DNA from: a virus
Strand: one strand, 5' to 3'
DNA: 43,014 bases
Virus record (IMG/VR): IMGVR_UViG_3300025308_000320
Coordinates: 1-43,014 of that record
In this document: piece by piece, positions 22,823-30,945 of the stretch
Layout of the letters: each line of letters begins with the position of its first letter
How positions within the stretch are numbered: the first letter of the stretch is position 1
The notes under the pieces: model-generated
Seen by the model: the letters and a program-made list of their open reading frames with translations, nothing else
Told to the model about the DNA's origin: nothing
Databases searched by the model: none
Translations under genes and position numbers: made by a program

Positions 22823-23176
22823 ATGACATCAACCACTTTCGACTTGATCGGCAAGTACGCAATCGAGAAAGGCCTGCCCTGGTCTTTCCGTTGCGCCCGG
22901 TTCACCGGTCGTGCCAAAACGCCTGTTGATCTCACCGGCAGCAGTGCGCGGCTGGAAATCTATAACGCCCTGACCGGCGAGTTGGTCGCGACGCTGGACG
23001 ATTCCGCCGGCGATATCGTCCTCGGCGGCCCGGCCGGAACAGTTGATGTTGCGCTGGCCGCACAAGTGTCGGCAGGCTGGTCGGCAACGCATCTGCGCTA
23101 TCGCTTCTTCTTTACCGACTCGCTCGGCGTCGAACGGTTATTCATGCGAGGCCGGCTCGGTCTGGTCGAAGACTGA
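22823..23176 (+). CDS. BppU-N-like structural protein
   Basis: The 117-residue product is beta-rich: KGLPWSFRCARF, then TPVDLTGSSARLEIYNALTG, then RYRFFFTDSLGVERLFMRGR. This resembles the N-terminal Ig-like domain of BppU-type baseplate/fibre proteins. It opens the fibre operon. It has no ribosome binding site, in line with the leaderless model. Its exact place on the virion is not known. Confidence 0.68.
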   Translation: MTSTTFDLIGKYAIEKGLPWSFRCARFTGRAKTPVDLTGSSARLEIYNALTGELVATLDDSAGDIVLGGPAGTVDVALAAQVSAGWSATHLRYRFFFTDSLGVERLFMRGRLGLVED

Positions 23177-23595
23177 TGAGCGACGAACAGGAAATCCTGG
23201 TCATCGAGACTGCTGTTGTCGATGTCGTCGAGTTGTCAGGAGACGTCGTCGAGCTGGTCGAGGTGATCGAGCCGCAGCTCGTTGTAGTCGATCCGCCGGC
23301 AGACATTGAAGTTATCGAAATCGGAGCCGAGGTCATTGAGTTGATCGAGGTGGCCGAACAGGGGCCGGCCGGCCCCCCGGGAGGAGACCCCATGCCCTAT
23401 GCCAAGCGTGTCGACGCGGTCGGCGAATCAGTGATTTACCGCGGCGAGGCCATCCCCGGCAGCGCCGACAGCGATCCGGCCTGGCGCATCAGCCGAATCA
23501 CGATGACCGGCGATGACCTGGTCGAGCAATGGGCCAACGCCACGGCGGATTTTGTCCATGTCTGGGCCAGCAGGGAGGCGTATGAGTACATCTGA
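23176..23595 (+). CDS. fibre-like protein with acidic repeats and collagen-like stretch
   Basis: The 139-residue protein has an unusual N-terminal half of Val/Ile/Glu repeats (VVELSGDVVELVEVIE), then a collagen-like EQGPAGPPGGD, then a globular end (YAKRVDAVGESVIYRGEAIP and QWANATADFVHVW) like that of phage fibre or head-fibre proteins. This suggests a trimeric thin fibre. It overlaps the previous gene by one base and the next by 14. Confidence 0.7.
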   Translation: MSDEQEILVIETAVVDVVELSGDVVELVEVIEPQLVVVDPPADIEVIEIGAEVIELIEVAEQGPAGPPGGDPMPYAKRVDAVGESVIYRGEAIPGSADSDPAWRISRITMTGDDLVEQWANATADFVHVWASREAYEYI

Positions 23596-23803
23596 GTATT
23601 TATTACCCGAGGTTGCGACGGTCGAGCGGCTGCGCGATTACCTGGAATGGCATGTCCAGAACGGACGCGGCTCCATGTGCATCGCCATTGATCCGCGCGG
23701 CCTGTCCTACCTGACCGAAAAGCGCGACGTGCGCCTGGCGCTGCCATTTGAAGATGAGGGCGGCCATGATGGTGAGCGAGTCTTCGTGCGAGCGGTGTTT
23801 TGA
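23582..23803 (+). CDS. small hypothetical protein of the fibre operon
   Basis: A 73-residue product with a good ribosome binding site (GGGAGG). It has a helix (VERLRDYLEWHVQNGRG) and an acidic end. No family recognised; probably an accessory of the fibre genes. Confidence 0.62.
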   Translation: MSTSEYLLPEVATVERLRDYLEWHVQNGRGSMCIAIDPRGLSYLTEKRDVRLALPFEDEGGHDGERVFVRAVF

Positions 23804-23816
23804 CCGGAGACCGTAA

Positions 23817-24191
23817 ATGACAACCTGGACTGTACAGAATCGAGAAACCGGTGAAGTCGTGCATGCCTACACTGCCGACGCGGTGAGCCATGCCGATATT
23901 TACCCGTTCGATACCTACAACCACATTCCGCAGCCAGTGGTTGTTGAGGTGGTTGTGCGCGAGATTTCCGGCATAGCGTTCCTGCGCCGATTCACCCAAG
24001 CCCAGCGCATCGCTATACGTGATTTGGCAAAAGCTGTTCCAGAAGTTGATGACTTCATGCGTCTACTTGACGCGACGATTGCGCAAGGCGGGATTGTCAA
24101 TCTGGACGACCCTGACACCATCGCAGGCGTTAACGCACTGGCTATTCTGCTGCCAGATAAAGGGATCGCTCCAGCGGAGATTCTAGCCTAA
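23817..24191 (+). CDS. hypothetical protein, fibre operon
   Basis: The 124-residue product starts MTTWTVQNRETGEVVHAYTA and has a helical centre (FTQAQRIAIRDLAKAVPEVD) and end (LDDPDTIAGVNALAILLPD). The centre resembles a short domain found in small tail or capsid-neighbour proteins of other phages. It shares one base with the next gene. Confidence 0.68.
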   Translation: MTTWTVQNRETGEVVHAYTADAVSHADIYPFDTYNHIPQPVVVEVVVREISGIAFLRRFTQAQRIAIRDLAKAVPEVDDFMRLLDATIAQGGIVNLDDPDTIAGVNALAILLPDKGIAPAEILA

Positions 24192-25741
24192 TGGCAACCG
24201 TCTATTCGCTGGTCTGCTGGGGCGGCAAGGATGGCAAAGCGGTTACTGTCAGCTCGTCCACCGATTTGGTGACGCTGACCAATCACGGATGCCGCAATGG
24301 CAAAGGACTGCAGTTCGCGTCCGGCACCTTGCCGACCGTCGCCGGGGCGGCGCTGGCGCTCAACACAACCTATTTCGCCAAGCGGGTCAGCAGCAGCACC
24401 TTCGAGCTTTACTACGAATCGTCGCTGACGACAAAGATCGATTTCACATCGACCGGCTCAAGCCTGGTGATGAAGGGAGCCTACTACCAAGGGCTGACTG
24501 ATACCAGCCGGTGGGGCACGCGGATTTACGACGGACGGGTGGCATGGAATGCGGCTCGTGCTGCTGCATCGACGGTATTTGATACTGAGGTATGCGAATT
24601 CGGCGATGACTACGACGACCTTGTGGGCGCGTCATTTTCAGTTACCGTGCCCTGTGCGTCGCTGATCATGACCTCGTTGGTCAATGGCGTTCGCGGGGCC
24701 GGGTGGCATGGCGGCATCAAGGGGGCCGGCTATGTGTCGATGGTGCCGAATGGTGGCTACACGGCAATGTCTCCCGGAAATATTCAGGACGCGACTTTCG
24801 ACGGTTTTAGTTGCACGGTGTTATCGACATCTGGGTCCGGTACGGCATTGGGAACATCGGGGCGCGGTGGCAATGTCGTCAAGAGCATGATCTTGAGCGG
24901 GATCAGCACAAGTTTCGGTTTCGGTTTGGCACTAAATGGTGCGATGACCAAGGTGCTGAACTGCCTGATCACAGGACTGCTGCGCGGCGTGGCGACAGGC
25001 TCATACACCTACGGCTCCCTGTGCGCCAACAATACCGTCGTCGGCAACGGAACAGGCATCTACGCGGAAGGGTCCGGCGCATCGACCTATGGCAAGTGGT
25101 ACAACAATGCAGTTTTCGGCAACACCTCAAACTGGTCGCGGGCAGCGCCAGCCGGCGTTGAGGGGGCATCCAATAACACCGGCGAGACAGTCGATGCGAT
25201 TGACCCGTGGGCGGTAGGCGCTGGCGCAACATCAATCGACATCACCAGTGCGGATTTTGTCAATTACGCAGGCGGTGACTTCCGGCCCGCATCTGCATCG
25301 TCGCTGCTCACCGATGCCGGCACCGACTACTACGGTCGACTCGGATTCGACCTCGCTGATGGTGAGGTGCCGAACTATAACAACGGCGGTGCTGAAGGTA
25401 TCGACCTGGGGTGTTTTGAGTTCGATTACGGATATGGGCCGCACCCAACATTGACGGATTTCACTTTCGCCGTGAAAGACGAATCCGGCGGAAATGTCAT
25501 CGATTTCGAATATCGGCTCTATCTCAAAGACCCCGCTGCCGGGATCATCGGCTCGACCGAGCTAGACGGCGCGGAAAACTATGCATCTTCGAGCCGTACT
25601 TGGCAGCACGGCTATTCGAGCAATACCGATGTCGTCCTGCAGATCATCAAGGATGGCTATGAAGAAGCGCTGGTCGAATACATCCTGAACACAACCCCGC
25701 TGACCACCACGGTCTATCTGGCGACCGAACGAAATATCTAA
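24191..25741 (+). CDS. beta-helix appendage/tail-spike-like protein
   Basis: The 516-residue protein is rich in Gly/Ser/Thr/Asn. Residues ~150-320 show the short repeating turns of a right-handed beta-helix (GNGTGIYAEGSGASTYGKWY and NNAVFGNTS), as in phage spikes and pectate-lyase folds. It ends with an Ig-like region (DFTFAVKDESGGNVIDFEYR). No catalytic residues are evident. It may bind host sugars or form an appendage on the particle. Confidence 0.72.
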   Translation: MATVYSLVCWGGKDGKAVTVSSSTDLVTLTNHGCRNGKGLQFASGTLPTVAGAALALNTTYFAKRVSSSTFELYYESSLTTKIDFTSTGSSLVMKGAYYQGLTDTSRWGTRIYDGRVAWNAARAAASTVFDTEVCEFGDDYDDLVGASFSVTVPCASLIMTSLVNGVRGAGWHGGIKGAGYVSMVPNGGYTAMSPGNIQDATFDGFSCTVLSTSGSGTALGTSGRGGNVVKSMILSGISTSFGFGLALNGAMTKVLNCLITGLLRGVATGSYTYGSLCANNTVVGNGTGIYAEGSGASTYGKWYNNAVFGNTSNWSRAAPAGVEGASNNTGETVDAIDPWAVGAGATSIDITSADFVNYAGGDFRPASASSLLTDAGTDYYGRLGFDLADGEVPNYNNGGAEGIDLGCFEFDYGYGPHPTLTDFTFAVKDESGGNVIDFEYRLYLKDPAAGIIGSTELDGAENYASSSRTWQHGYSSNTDVVLQIIKDGYEEALVEYILNTTPLTTTVYLATERNI

Positions 25742-25750
25742 GGAGCAATC

Positions 25751-27229
25751 ATGGCAACCATCGACCTCGATACCGCCGGTAATCTGGCCGCGTCCCAACT
25801 CAAAGAATCGACGAACCCGCGCGGATCGTCGCCCGACGGTAATGTCTATTTCGACCTGGTCAGCGGAGAAATCCAGATCATCACCGCCGATGAGCTGGCG
25901 ACGGTCGATTTCGGCGGCGGCGCCATTGCCAATCCGTTGATCGACGAAGGTGGCGCTGGCGGCGGCATTACCGCGCGGGCGCTTTACAAGTTCGAGCGGA
26001 TGAGCCGCGCGGCCAACGAAACTTTGCGCAAATACGACAAGTTCATGGTCGGTTCGTACAAGTTCGCCGGGGCCTATGAAATGGCGAATGGGCGAAAGAT
26101 TGCCAGCGCTGACATCAAGAAGCTGCGCGCTACCGGCATGGTCTGGCGATCGGCGGCCGGGGCGGTCAATCGCATCTACTTTGGCGCGCGCTCTCTCGGC
26201 AATGTCGAGGCGACCAGTCAGGCGTACTATCAACTTACTGCAGGCGGCGCCCCGGTCAATTTCTCCTACCCGGGCGCGGTCGATGAAATGATCCAGGTGT
26301 TCGGCTCGACGGCCAACGGGGACGTCGGTGCCGGCAACTTCGACAGCCGCACCTATCTGGCGCTCAGCCTGCGCACGTTCGGCAAGGTCCATGACCGCAA
26401 GGTGCTGTCCGATTCCGGCATCATCATCATGGACGGCTTCTCGGCAGGATTCGCCCTCGGCGAGGCCAATCACCTGACCACCGGAAATTACGCGCTGGCT
26501 GACGTCTATGGTGGCTCTGCCATCGCGCCATTTACCGGGATGTCGCTGGAAAAACTGGCCTCTCCGCAAAACGAAACCGGATTCAACGAGGGTTCAGGTG
26601 ATTTCACCTGGGCGCTAAACAACGCCGCCGGCGCGACCCTTGACCAGTGCGTTGCTTATCTGGACGCGCTCGCGGCGACCGACAACGACATCGACACCGG
26701 CGCCGGCGTCACCAATGGCAAGCGTGTCGGGACGTGGTACAGCTACGATGCGCAGGGTCGCATCGTCACACGCTCGGGGGCTGACGGTAACGGTTTATTG
26801 ATCGAGGGTCTGATCGGCGAGGACAAGCAGCGCATCGTGCAGACCACCGACGCCGGCACTGCCCGTACCTATCCTTTTTTCCCGACTGTGATCGTCGATG
26901 TTGGTGATAACGCGCGTTCCGATGGTGCCGCCTGGGGCCATGTGTATTTCAAGGACGGTCCGGGCGCCAACGATTTCAACACGGCGAACGCCGTTACGGT
27001 GCAGGACAAGAATAGCGCCAGCGTGAAAGGACTGATCAGCGGCGCCAACATCGTTTTCGAGTTTCCCTTCGACACGGATACGCTCGGCGGGGTCGCCGGT
27101 ACCAACAAGGTCTGTGTAGTTGAGGTTGAGGGCAACGGCGTCGCGACGGCCGCCAAGACGGAATTCACCATCACCCGCACGGCGACGATCAACGTGTCCT
27201 GTCAGCCCGGGCTGGAAACGAACCTTTAG
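25751..27229 (+). CDS. large structural protein of the fibre operon
   Basis: A 492-residue beta-rich protein (KFERMSRAANETLRKYDKFM near residue 85; QAYYQLTAGGAPVNFSYPGA near 160) without signal or membrane span. A ribosome binding site (AAGGAG) stands before the ATG. It probably makes part of an appendage, but I do not recognise the family. Confidence 0.68.
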   Translation: MATIDLDTAGNLAASQLKESTNPRGSSPDGNVYFDLVSGEIQIITADELATVDFGGGAIANPLIDEGGAGGGITARALYKFERMSRAANETLRKYDKFMVGSYKFAGAYEMANGRKIASADIKKLRATGMVWRSAAGAVNRIYFGARSLGNVEATSQAYYQLTAGGAPVNFSYPGAVDEMIQVFGSTANGDVGAGNFDSRTYLALSLRTFGKVHDRKVLSDSGIIIMDGFSAGFALGEANHLTTGNYALADVYGGSAIAPFTGMSLEKLASPQNETGFNEGSGDFTWALNNAAGATLDQCVAYLDALAATDNDIDTGAGVTNGKRVGTWYSYDAQGRIVTRSGADGNGLLIEGLIGEDKQRIVQTTDAGTARTYPFFPTVIVDVGDNARSDGAAWGHVYFKDGPGANDFNTANAVTVQDKNSASVKGLISGANIVFEFPFDTDTLGGVAGTNKVCVVEVEGNGVATAAKTEFTITRTATINVSCQPGLETNL

Positions 27230-27237
27230 GCACCGGT

Positions 27238-27735
27238 ATGCCACTGATCGCTTCGATCAACGGCGCGACGCGCAGGGTCTATCTCGACCCTGCCGCGGTC
27301 GTTGAAGGTGTTCTGACGTTTCACCCGACCGTCGATCTCTATCCGGATTACAAGTCGCTACGCGCGGCTGATGAGTCTGTGCGCCCGTTCGATGCCTTTC
27401 TCGAAGCCCGCGGAAACGAACCCAAGAACCTCGATGGATCGAAGCGCACGCCGCGCTACACTCGCCTGCTTGGCGGTACCAAGATTGTCATCCCGGCCGG
27501 CGTGACACGCCTCAACGTTACTGGCGAGCTGCTGTCCGACGATGGCTCTGATCCGTTCGACCGCAGCCTGATCACCGGCGCCTGCATCATTGACTACACG
27601 CCACCGGTTGCCGAAATCATCCGTGTGACGATCACGGGTAACGAATACACGCTCACCCAGATCGCGGCAGCCATCTGGGCACACCCTTTCGTTTCAAAGC
27701 TGCTCACCGTCGCCAAATTCCTCGGTCTGAAGTAG
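27238..27735 (+). CDS. hypothetical protein, last of the fibre operon
   Basis: The 165-residue product has YPDYKSLRAADESVRPFDAF and GGTKIVIPAGVTRLNVTGEL, beta-rich and probably structural, and a more hydrophobic C-terminus. Similar small proteins occur beside beta-rich phage structural genes. It ends 11 bases before the next late dyad. Confidence 0.65.
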   Translation: MPLIASINGATRRVYLDPAAVVEGVLTFHPTVDLYPDYKSLRAADESVRPFDAFLEARGNEPKNLDGSKRTPRYTRLLGGTKIVIPAGVTRLNVTGELLSDDGSDPFDRSLITGACIIDYTPPVAEIIRVTITGNEYTLTQIAAAIWAHPFVSKLLTVAKFLGLK

Positions 27736-27746
27736 CACAAAAACCA

Positions 27747-27794
27747 AAAACGTTTTAGCCAGCCATTGTTCGCGCGCCCGCGAACAATGCGGGC
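27747..27794 (+). promoter_or_regulatory. late promoter of the head-tail operon
   Basis: AAAACGTTTT (27747-27756) is followed by 38 bases and then ATG 27795. The -10 window reads AACAAT. GCCCGC and GCGGGC form a 6-bp stem just before the ATG. No Shine-Dalgarno. Same geometry as the other two late promoters. Confidence 0.78.
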
Positions 27795-28772
27795 ATGCCT
27801 ACTGCAAAAACACTTCCAGACCACATCGAAATATTCCGCGCTGGCCGGCAGGTCGATGACGCAGGGAATACTCACGATTTCACCGAGGCGGACGTCGCGG
27901 CCATCGCCAGCGGCTACAACACAGCCCTGCGCGAAGCGCCGCTAACGGTTGGCCACCCGGCCAGCAATCTGCCGGCCTATGGCTGGGTCAAGGGCCTCGG
28001 CGCCGCTGCCGGCATATTGACCATGAACCCACACCAGGTCGAGCCGCAGTTTGCCGAGATGGTTGCATCCGGCCGCTTCAAAAAGCGCTCTGCCTCGTTC
28101 TATCCGCCCACCTCTCCGAACAACCCGACGCCCGGCCGCTGGTATCTGCGCCACGTCGCGTTTCTCGGTGCCCAGCCGCCGGCCGTCAACGGTCTCAAAG
28201 ACATTCAGTTTTCCGAGGGTGACGCTGCCGGCGCCATCTCGTTTTCCGAAACCGCCATCACTCAAAAGGAGATTCTGATGGATGAAGAAACCAAGAAGCA
28301 ACTGGCCGAAACCGCCAAGCAGCGGGATGAAGCACTTGCTCAGAAGGCCTCGGCCGACGCCGAAGTCGTCAAGGCGCGTGCCGAGCTGGCTCAGTTTGCC
28401 GAGGCGCAGCGTCAGTCTCGTCATGCGGCGCATGTCAGCTTTGCTGAGGCCAGCGTCAAGGCCGGAAAGCTGCTGCCGAAGGACAAGGAAACCGCCGTTG
28501 CTGTGCTCGATCAGCTTGCCGAGTCGCAGCCGGTCGAATTCTCCGAAGCCGGCGTCGCCAAGAAGGTCGCACCGGCCGAGTGGTTCAAGGGGCTGATCGA
28601 AGGCGCCAAGCCGCTGGTTGAATTCGGCGAATTTGCCGGTGGCGATACCGGTGGCGAATCGACCAAGGGCATGTCCGATGCCGACATCGACAAGCGTGCC
28701 AAAGCTTACGCGGCTCAGCACAACGTGAGCTACTCCGAGGCTCTTTCCAAGGTCGTGAGCTTCACGTCCTGA
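27795..28772 (+). CDS. prohead protease with scaffold domain (Mu gpI-like)
   Basis: The 325-residue protein has a protease part (residues ~1-155), with TVGHPASNLPAYGWVKGLG (possible active His in GHP), FKKRSASFYPP (possible Ser) and LRHVAFLGAQPPAVNGL, as in Mu gpI. The C-terminal half is a Lys/Glu/Ala-rich helical scaffold. It opens the rightward head-tail operon. A nested start for the scaffold alone exists at 28278. Confidence 0.9.
   Translation: MPTAKTLPDHIEIFRAGRQVDDAGNTHDFTEADVAAIASGYNTALREAPLTVGHPASNLPAYGWVKGLGAAAGILTMNPHQVEPQFAEMVASGRFKKRSASFYPPTSPNNPTPGRWYLRHVAFLGAQPPAVNGLKDIQFSEGDAAGAISFSETAITQKEILMDEETKKQLAETAKQRDEALAQKASADAEVVKARAELAQFAEAQRQSRHAAHVSFAEASVKAGKLLPKDKETAVAVLDQLAESQPVEFSEAGVAKKVAPAEWFKGLIEGAKPLVEFGEFAGGDTGGESTKGMSDADIDKRAKAYAAQHNVSYSEALSKVVSFTS
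28278..28772 (+). CDS. nested scaffold protein (Mu gpZ-like)
   Basis: Within the protease frame ATG 28278 (MDEETKKQLAE) is preceded by a strong AAGGAG 7 bases upstream, so a 164-residue scaffold should be made separately, as Mu makes Z from within I. The product is a coiled-coil-rich protein expected to guide capsid assembly and then be cut. Confidence 0.78.
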   Translation: MDEETKKQLAETAKQRDEALAQKASADAEVVKARAELAQFAEAQRQSRHAAHVSFAEASVKAGKLLPKDKETAVAVLDQLAESQPVEFSEAGVAKKVAPAEWFKGLIEGAKPLVEFGEFAGGDTGGESTKGMSDADIDKRAKAYAAQHNVSYSEALSKVVSFTS

Positions 28773-28806
28773 CCGCCACGATCATCGCCCCTGAAAGGAC
28801 CGCACC

Positions 28807-29766
28807 ATGATGACCCCCGATCAAATCCGCCTGAAGCAGAACCCGATCCTGTCCAGCTTGTTGCTGGGTATGGGTCAGGGTACCTACATTGCGGAACAGC
28901 TGTTCCCGCGCTTGCCGCAAGCCCTGTCCGGCGTCATGCTGGCCAAGCTGGGCGACGAGCGCCTGAAGAAGTACAACCTGCGCCGCGCGCCGGGCGCCAA
29001 GACCAAGCGCGTCGATATCAGCTACGAAGGCAAGACTTACACCGTCAATCAGTACTCGGTGGAAGTGCCGATGCCGCGCGAGCTGATCCGCGAAGCCGAC
29101 GAGTCGCGCAAGCTCAATGTCGGCAATCACCTTGATGTGTCGCGCATCGCCATGGTGACGGCCAACGACATCCTGCTGCTCGACTACGAAATTGAAGTGG
29201 CGACGCTGGCTACCACGTCCGGCACCTATGCCAGCGGACATGTCCTTGCGCTGGCCGGCGGTACCAAGTGGAGCGCCGCTACCGGCACGCCGGTGACCGA
29301 TATTCGCGCCGCTGCCGACGTGATCCGCAAGAAGATCGGCAAGCGTCCGAACAAGCTGACACTGTCGGCCGATGCCTTCTCGGCGTTGGTTATGAATGCC
29401 GAAGTTAAGACCTATCTGCCGAGCACGCAGCAAGGTGTGGCCACAGTTGACCAGCTGAAGAACATCCTCAACGTGCCGGAAATCGTTGTTGGCGATGCGG
29501 TCTGGAAGGATGCCGCCGGCACCGGCGCCGATGTCTGGGGTAACAACGCCATCCTCGCGTATGTCCCCAAGATTGGCGGTAACGGCAGCGACATCAGTCT
29601 CGCTGAGCCTGGCTTTGGCTTCACCAACGTGCTCGAAGGCCACCCGTTCGCGGAGACGCCATATTACGAAGCCAGCGAGAAGTCCTGGATCTACGGCGCG
29701 ACCTACGAGCGGCAGCCGAACGTGGCCTACAACGAGGCCGCCTTCCTGTTCCAGAACCCGAAATAA
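28807..29766 (+). CDS. major capsid protein (B3-like)
   Basis: The 319-residue protein has the make-up of a small HK97-fold capsid protein: an N-terminal helix (YIAEQLFPRLPQALSG), then TYTVNQYSVEVPMPRELIRE, the P-domain-like AADVIRKKIGKRPNKLTLS, and a C-terminal FVL-type end. It follows the scaffold, as usual. A ribosome binding site (AAAGGA) precedes; the second ATG at 28810 is an alternative. Confidence 0.88.
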   Translation: MMTPDQIRLKQNPILSSLLLGMGQGTYIAEQLFPRLPQALSGVMLAKLGDERLKKYNLRRAPGAKTKRVDISYEGKTYTVNQYSVEVPMPRELIREADESRKLNVGNHLDVSRIAMVTANDILLLDYEIEVATLATTSGTYASGHVLALAGGTKWSAATGTPVTDIRAAADVIRKKIGKRPNKLTLSADAFSALVMNAEVKTYLPSTQQGVATVDQLKNILNVPEIVVGDAVWKDAAGTGADVWGNNAILAYVPKIGGNGSDISLAEPGFGFTNVLEGHPFAETPYYEASEKSWIYGATYERQPNVAYNEAAFLFQNPK

Positions 29767-29777
29767 GGGGAGAAATC

Positions 29778-30044
29778 ATGGGACTGATCGCAAAAGTCAC
29801 GGTGGTGACGATGGTCGATGGCCAGCGGCGGGAATTTCAGCCGGGCGAACAATTGCCAGCGCTGCACGCCCACGACGTGGCCAGCCTGAAGGCCATGGGC
29901 GCCATCGAGGACACGGGCGAAACCGAGAAAGCCGCCAAGGTGTCGGCGGCGGCCGCAAAGAAGGCAGCCAAGGAATTCGAGGATGCCCGAAAGCTCGTCC
30001 ATGCCGCCGATGAATCGACTGACACCGGCGCCCCGAGCGCTTAA
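29778..30044 (+). CDS. small head-cluster protein
   Basis: The 88-residue product has a beta-rich start (IAKVTVVTMVDGQRREFQPG) and a Lys/Ala/Glu helix. It sits between capsid and decoration-like genes, with GGGGAG before the ATG. Family not certain; small proteins like this are frequent beside B3-like capsids. Confidence 0.68.
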   Translation: MGLIAKVTVVTMVDGQRREFQPGEQLPALHAHDVASLKAMGAIEDTGETEKAAKVSAAAAKKAAKEFEDARKLVHAADESTDTGAPSA

Positions 30045-30067
30045 CCCCTTTACCAGGAGCAAACACC

Positions 30068-30430
30068 ATGGGTAAGCAATACGACAAGGTACACGCAGCG
30101 ACGGCAATTGCCATCGCTGCGATCGCGGCCAACCGCTTCGTCGGCTTTGATGGCGCGCCCGCCACCAGCGCCGGCGGCAGTCACGATTCGCAAGGTGTCG
30201 CCGAGACCGAGGCGGCCATCGGCCAGGCAGTCAGCCTGATCACCGGCTACTCGGCCCCGGTCGAGGCGGGCGAGGCGATCGCTCAATTCGCCTTCGTCAA
30301 GCCGGCCGCCGACGGCTCCGGCAAGGCGATCACCGGCACGGCAACCGACCACTGCGGCATGGCTCTGGAAGCCGCCGGCGGCGACGGATCGCTGTTTGAA
30401 GTTCGCGTCCTGCCGCATCGTCACACTTAA
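30068..30430 (+). CDS. capsid decoration/cement-like protein (DUF2190-like)
   Basis: The 120-residue protein (AANRFVGFDGAPATSAGG near the start, LITGYSAPVEAGEAIAQF in the middle, CGMALEAAGGDGSLFEVRVL near the end) resembles the DUF2190 class of capsid cement proteins. Position right after the capsid gene supports this. A good ribosome binding site (CAGGAG) precedes. Confidence 0.72.
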   Translation: MGKQYDKVHAATAIAIAAIAANRFVGFDGAPATSAGGSHDSQGVAETEAAIGQAVSLITGYSAPVEAGEAIAQFAFVKPAADGSGKAITGTATDHCGMALEAAGGDGSLFEVRVLPHRHT

Positions 30431-30444
30431 GCCGCGCGCTCGTC

Positions 30445-30945
30445 ATGATCTACGCCACCGTTGCCGACCTGGTTGCCCGCTTTGGCGAGCTCGAGCTGGT
30501 GCAGCTCACCGACCTGGACAACATTCCGCCGTCGATCATCGACGTCGGGCGTGTTGACACCAAGATCGGTGATGCCTGCGCCTTCGTCGACGGTTATGTC
30601 GGGCAGGTTTACCGTTTGCCGCTGGCGGGCTGTCTCAAGCCCGCCACGGTACCCGGTGCTGATCCGAAATACGTGGCGCCGCCGGTGTTGGTGCGCATCA
30701 CCTGCGACCTGGCACGCTATTACCTGCATGACGATCTGGCTCCGGAAAACGAGGTCTATCGTCGCTACAAGGCAGCCGTTAGCGAGCTGGACGCCTTCGC
30801 CAAGGGCAAGGCTCAGTTGTCGTGCCCCTGGGGCGGTTCTCCCGGTGTGCTGATCGGCGCGGATGCACAATCCGGCAATAACGATGTGTGGTCGTCATTC
30901 AGCCCGCGCAGCGTGACGGATGACACTCTGAAGGGCTTCGCATGA
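30445..30945 (+). CDS. head completion protein, Mu gp36-like (DUF1320)
   Basis: The 166-residue product starts MIYATVADLVARFGELELVQ and has RITCDLARYYLHDDLA and EVYRRYKAAVSELDAF, the DUF1320 pattern. Such proteins join head and tail. It overlaps the next gene by ATGA. Confidence 0.88.
   Translation: MIYATVADLVARFGELELVQLTDLDNIPPSIIDVGRVDTKIGDACAFVDGYVGQVYRLPLAGCLKPATVPGADPKYVAPPVLVRITCDLARYYLHDDLAPENEVYRRYKAAVSELDAFAKGKAQLSCPWGGSPGVLIGADAQSGNNDVWSSFSPRSVTDDTLKGFA

Noticed and set aside
25562-26569. 335-residue minus-strand frame
   Set aside because: Antisense to the 25751-27229 structural gene, with arginine- and histidine-rich composition typical of shadow frames.
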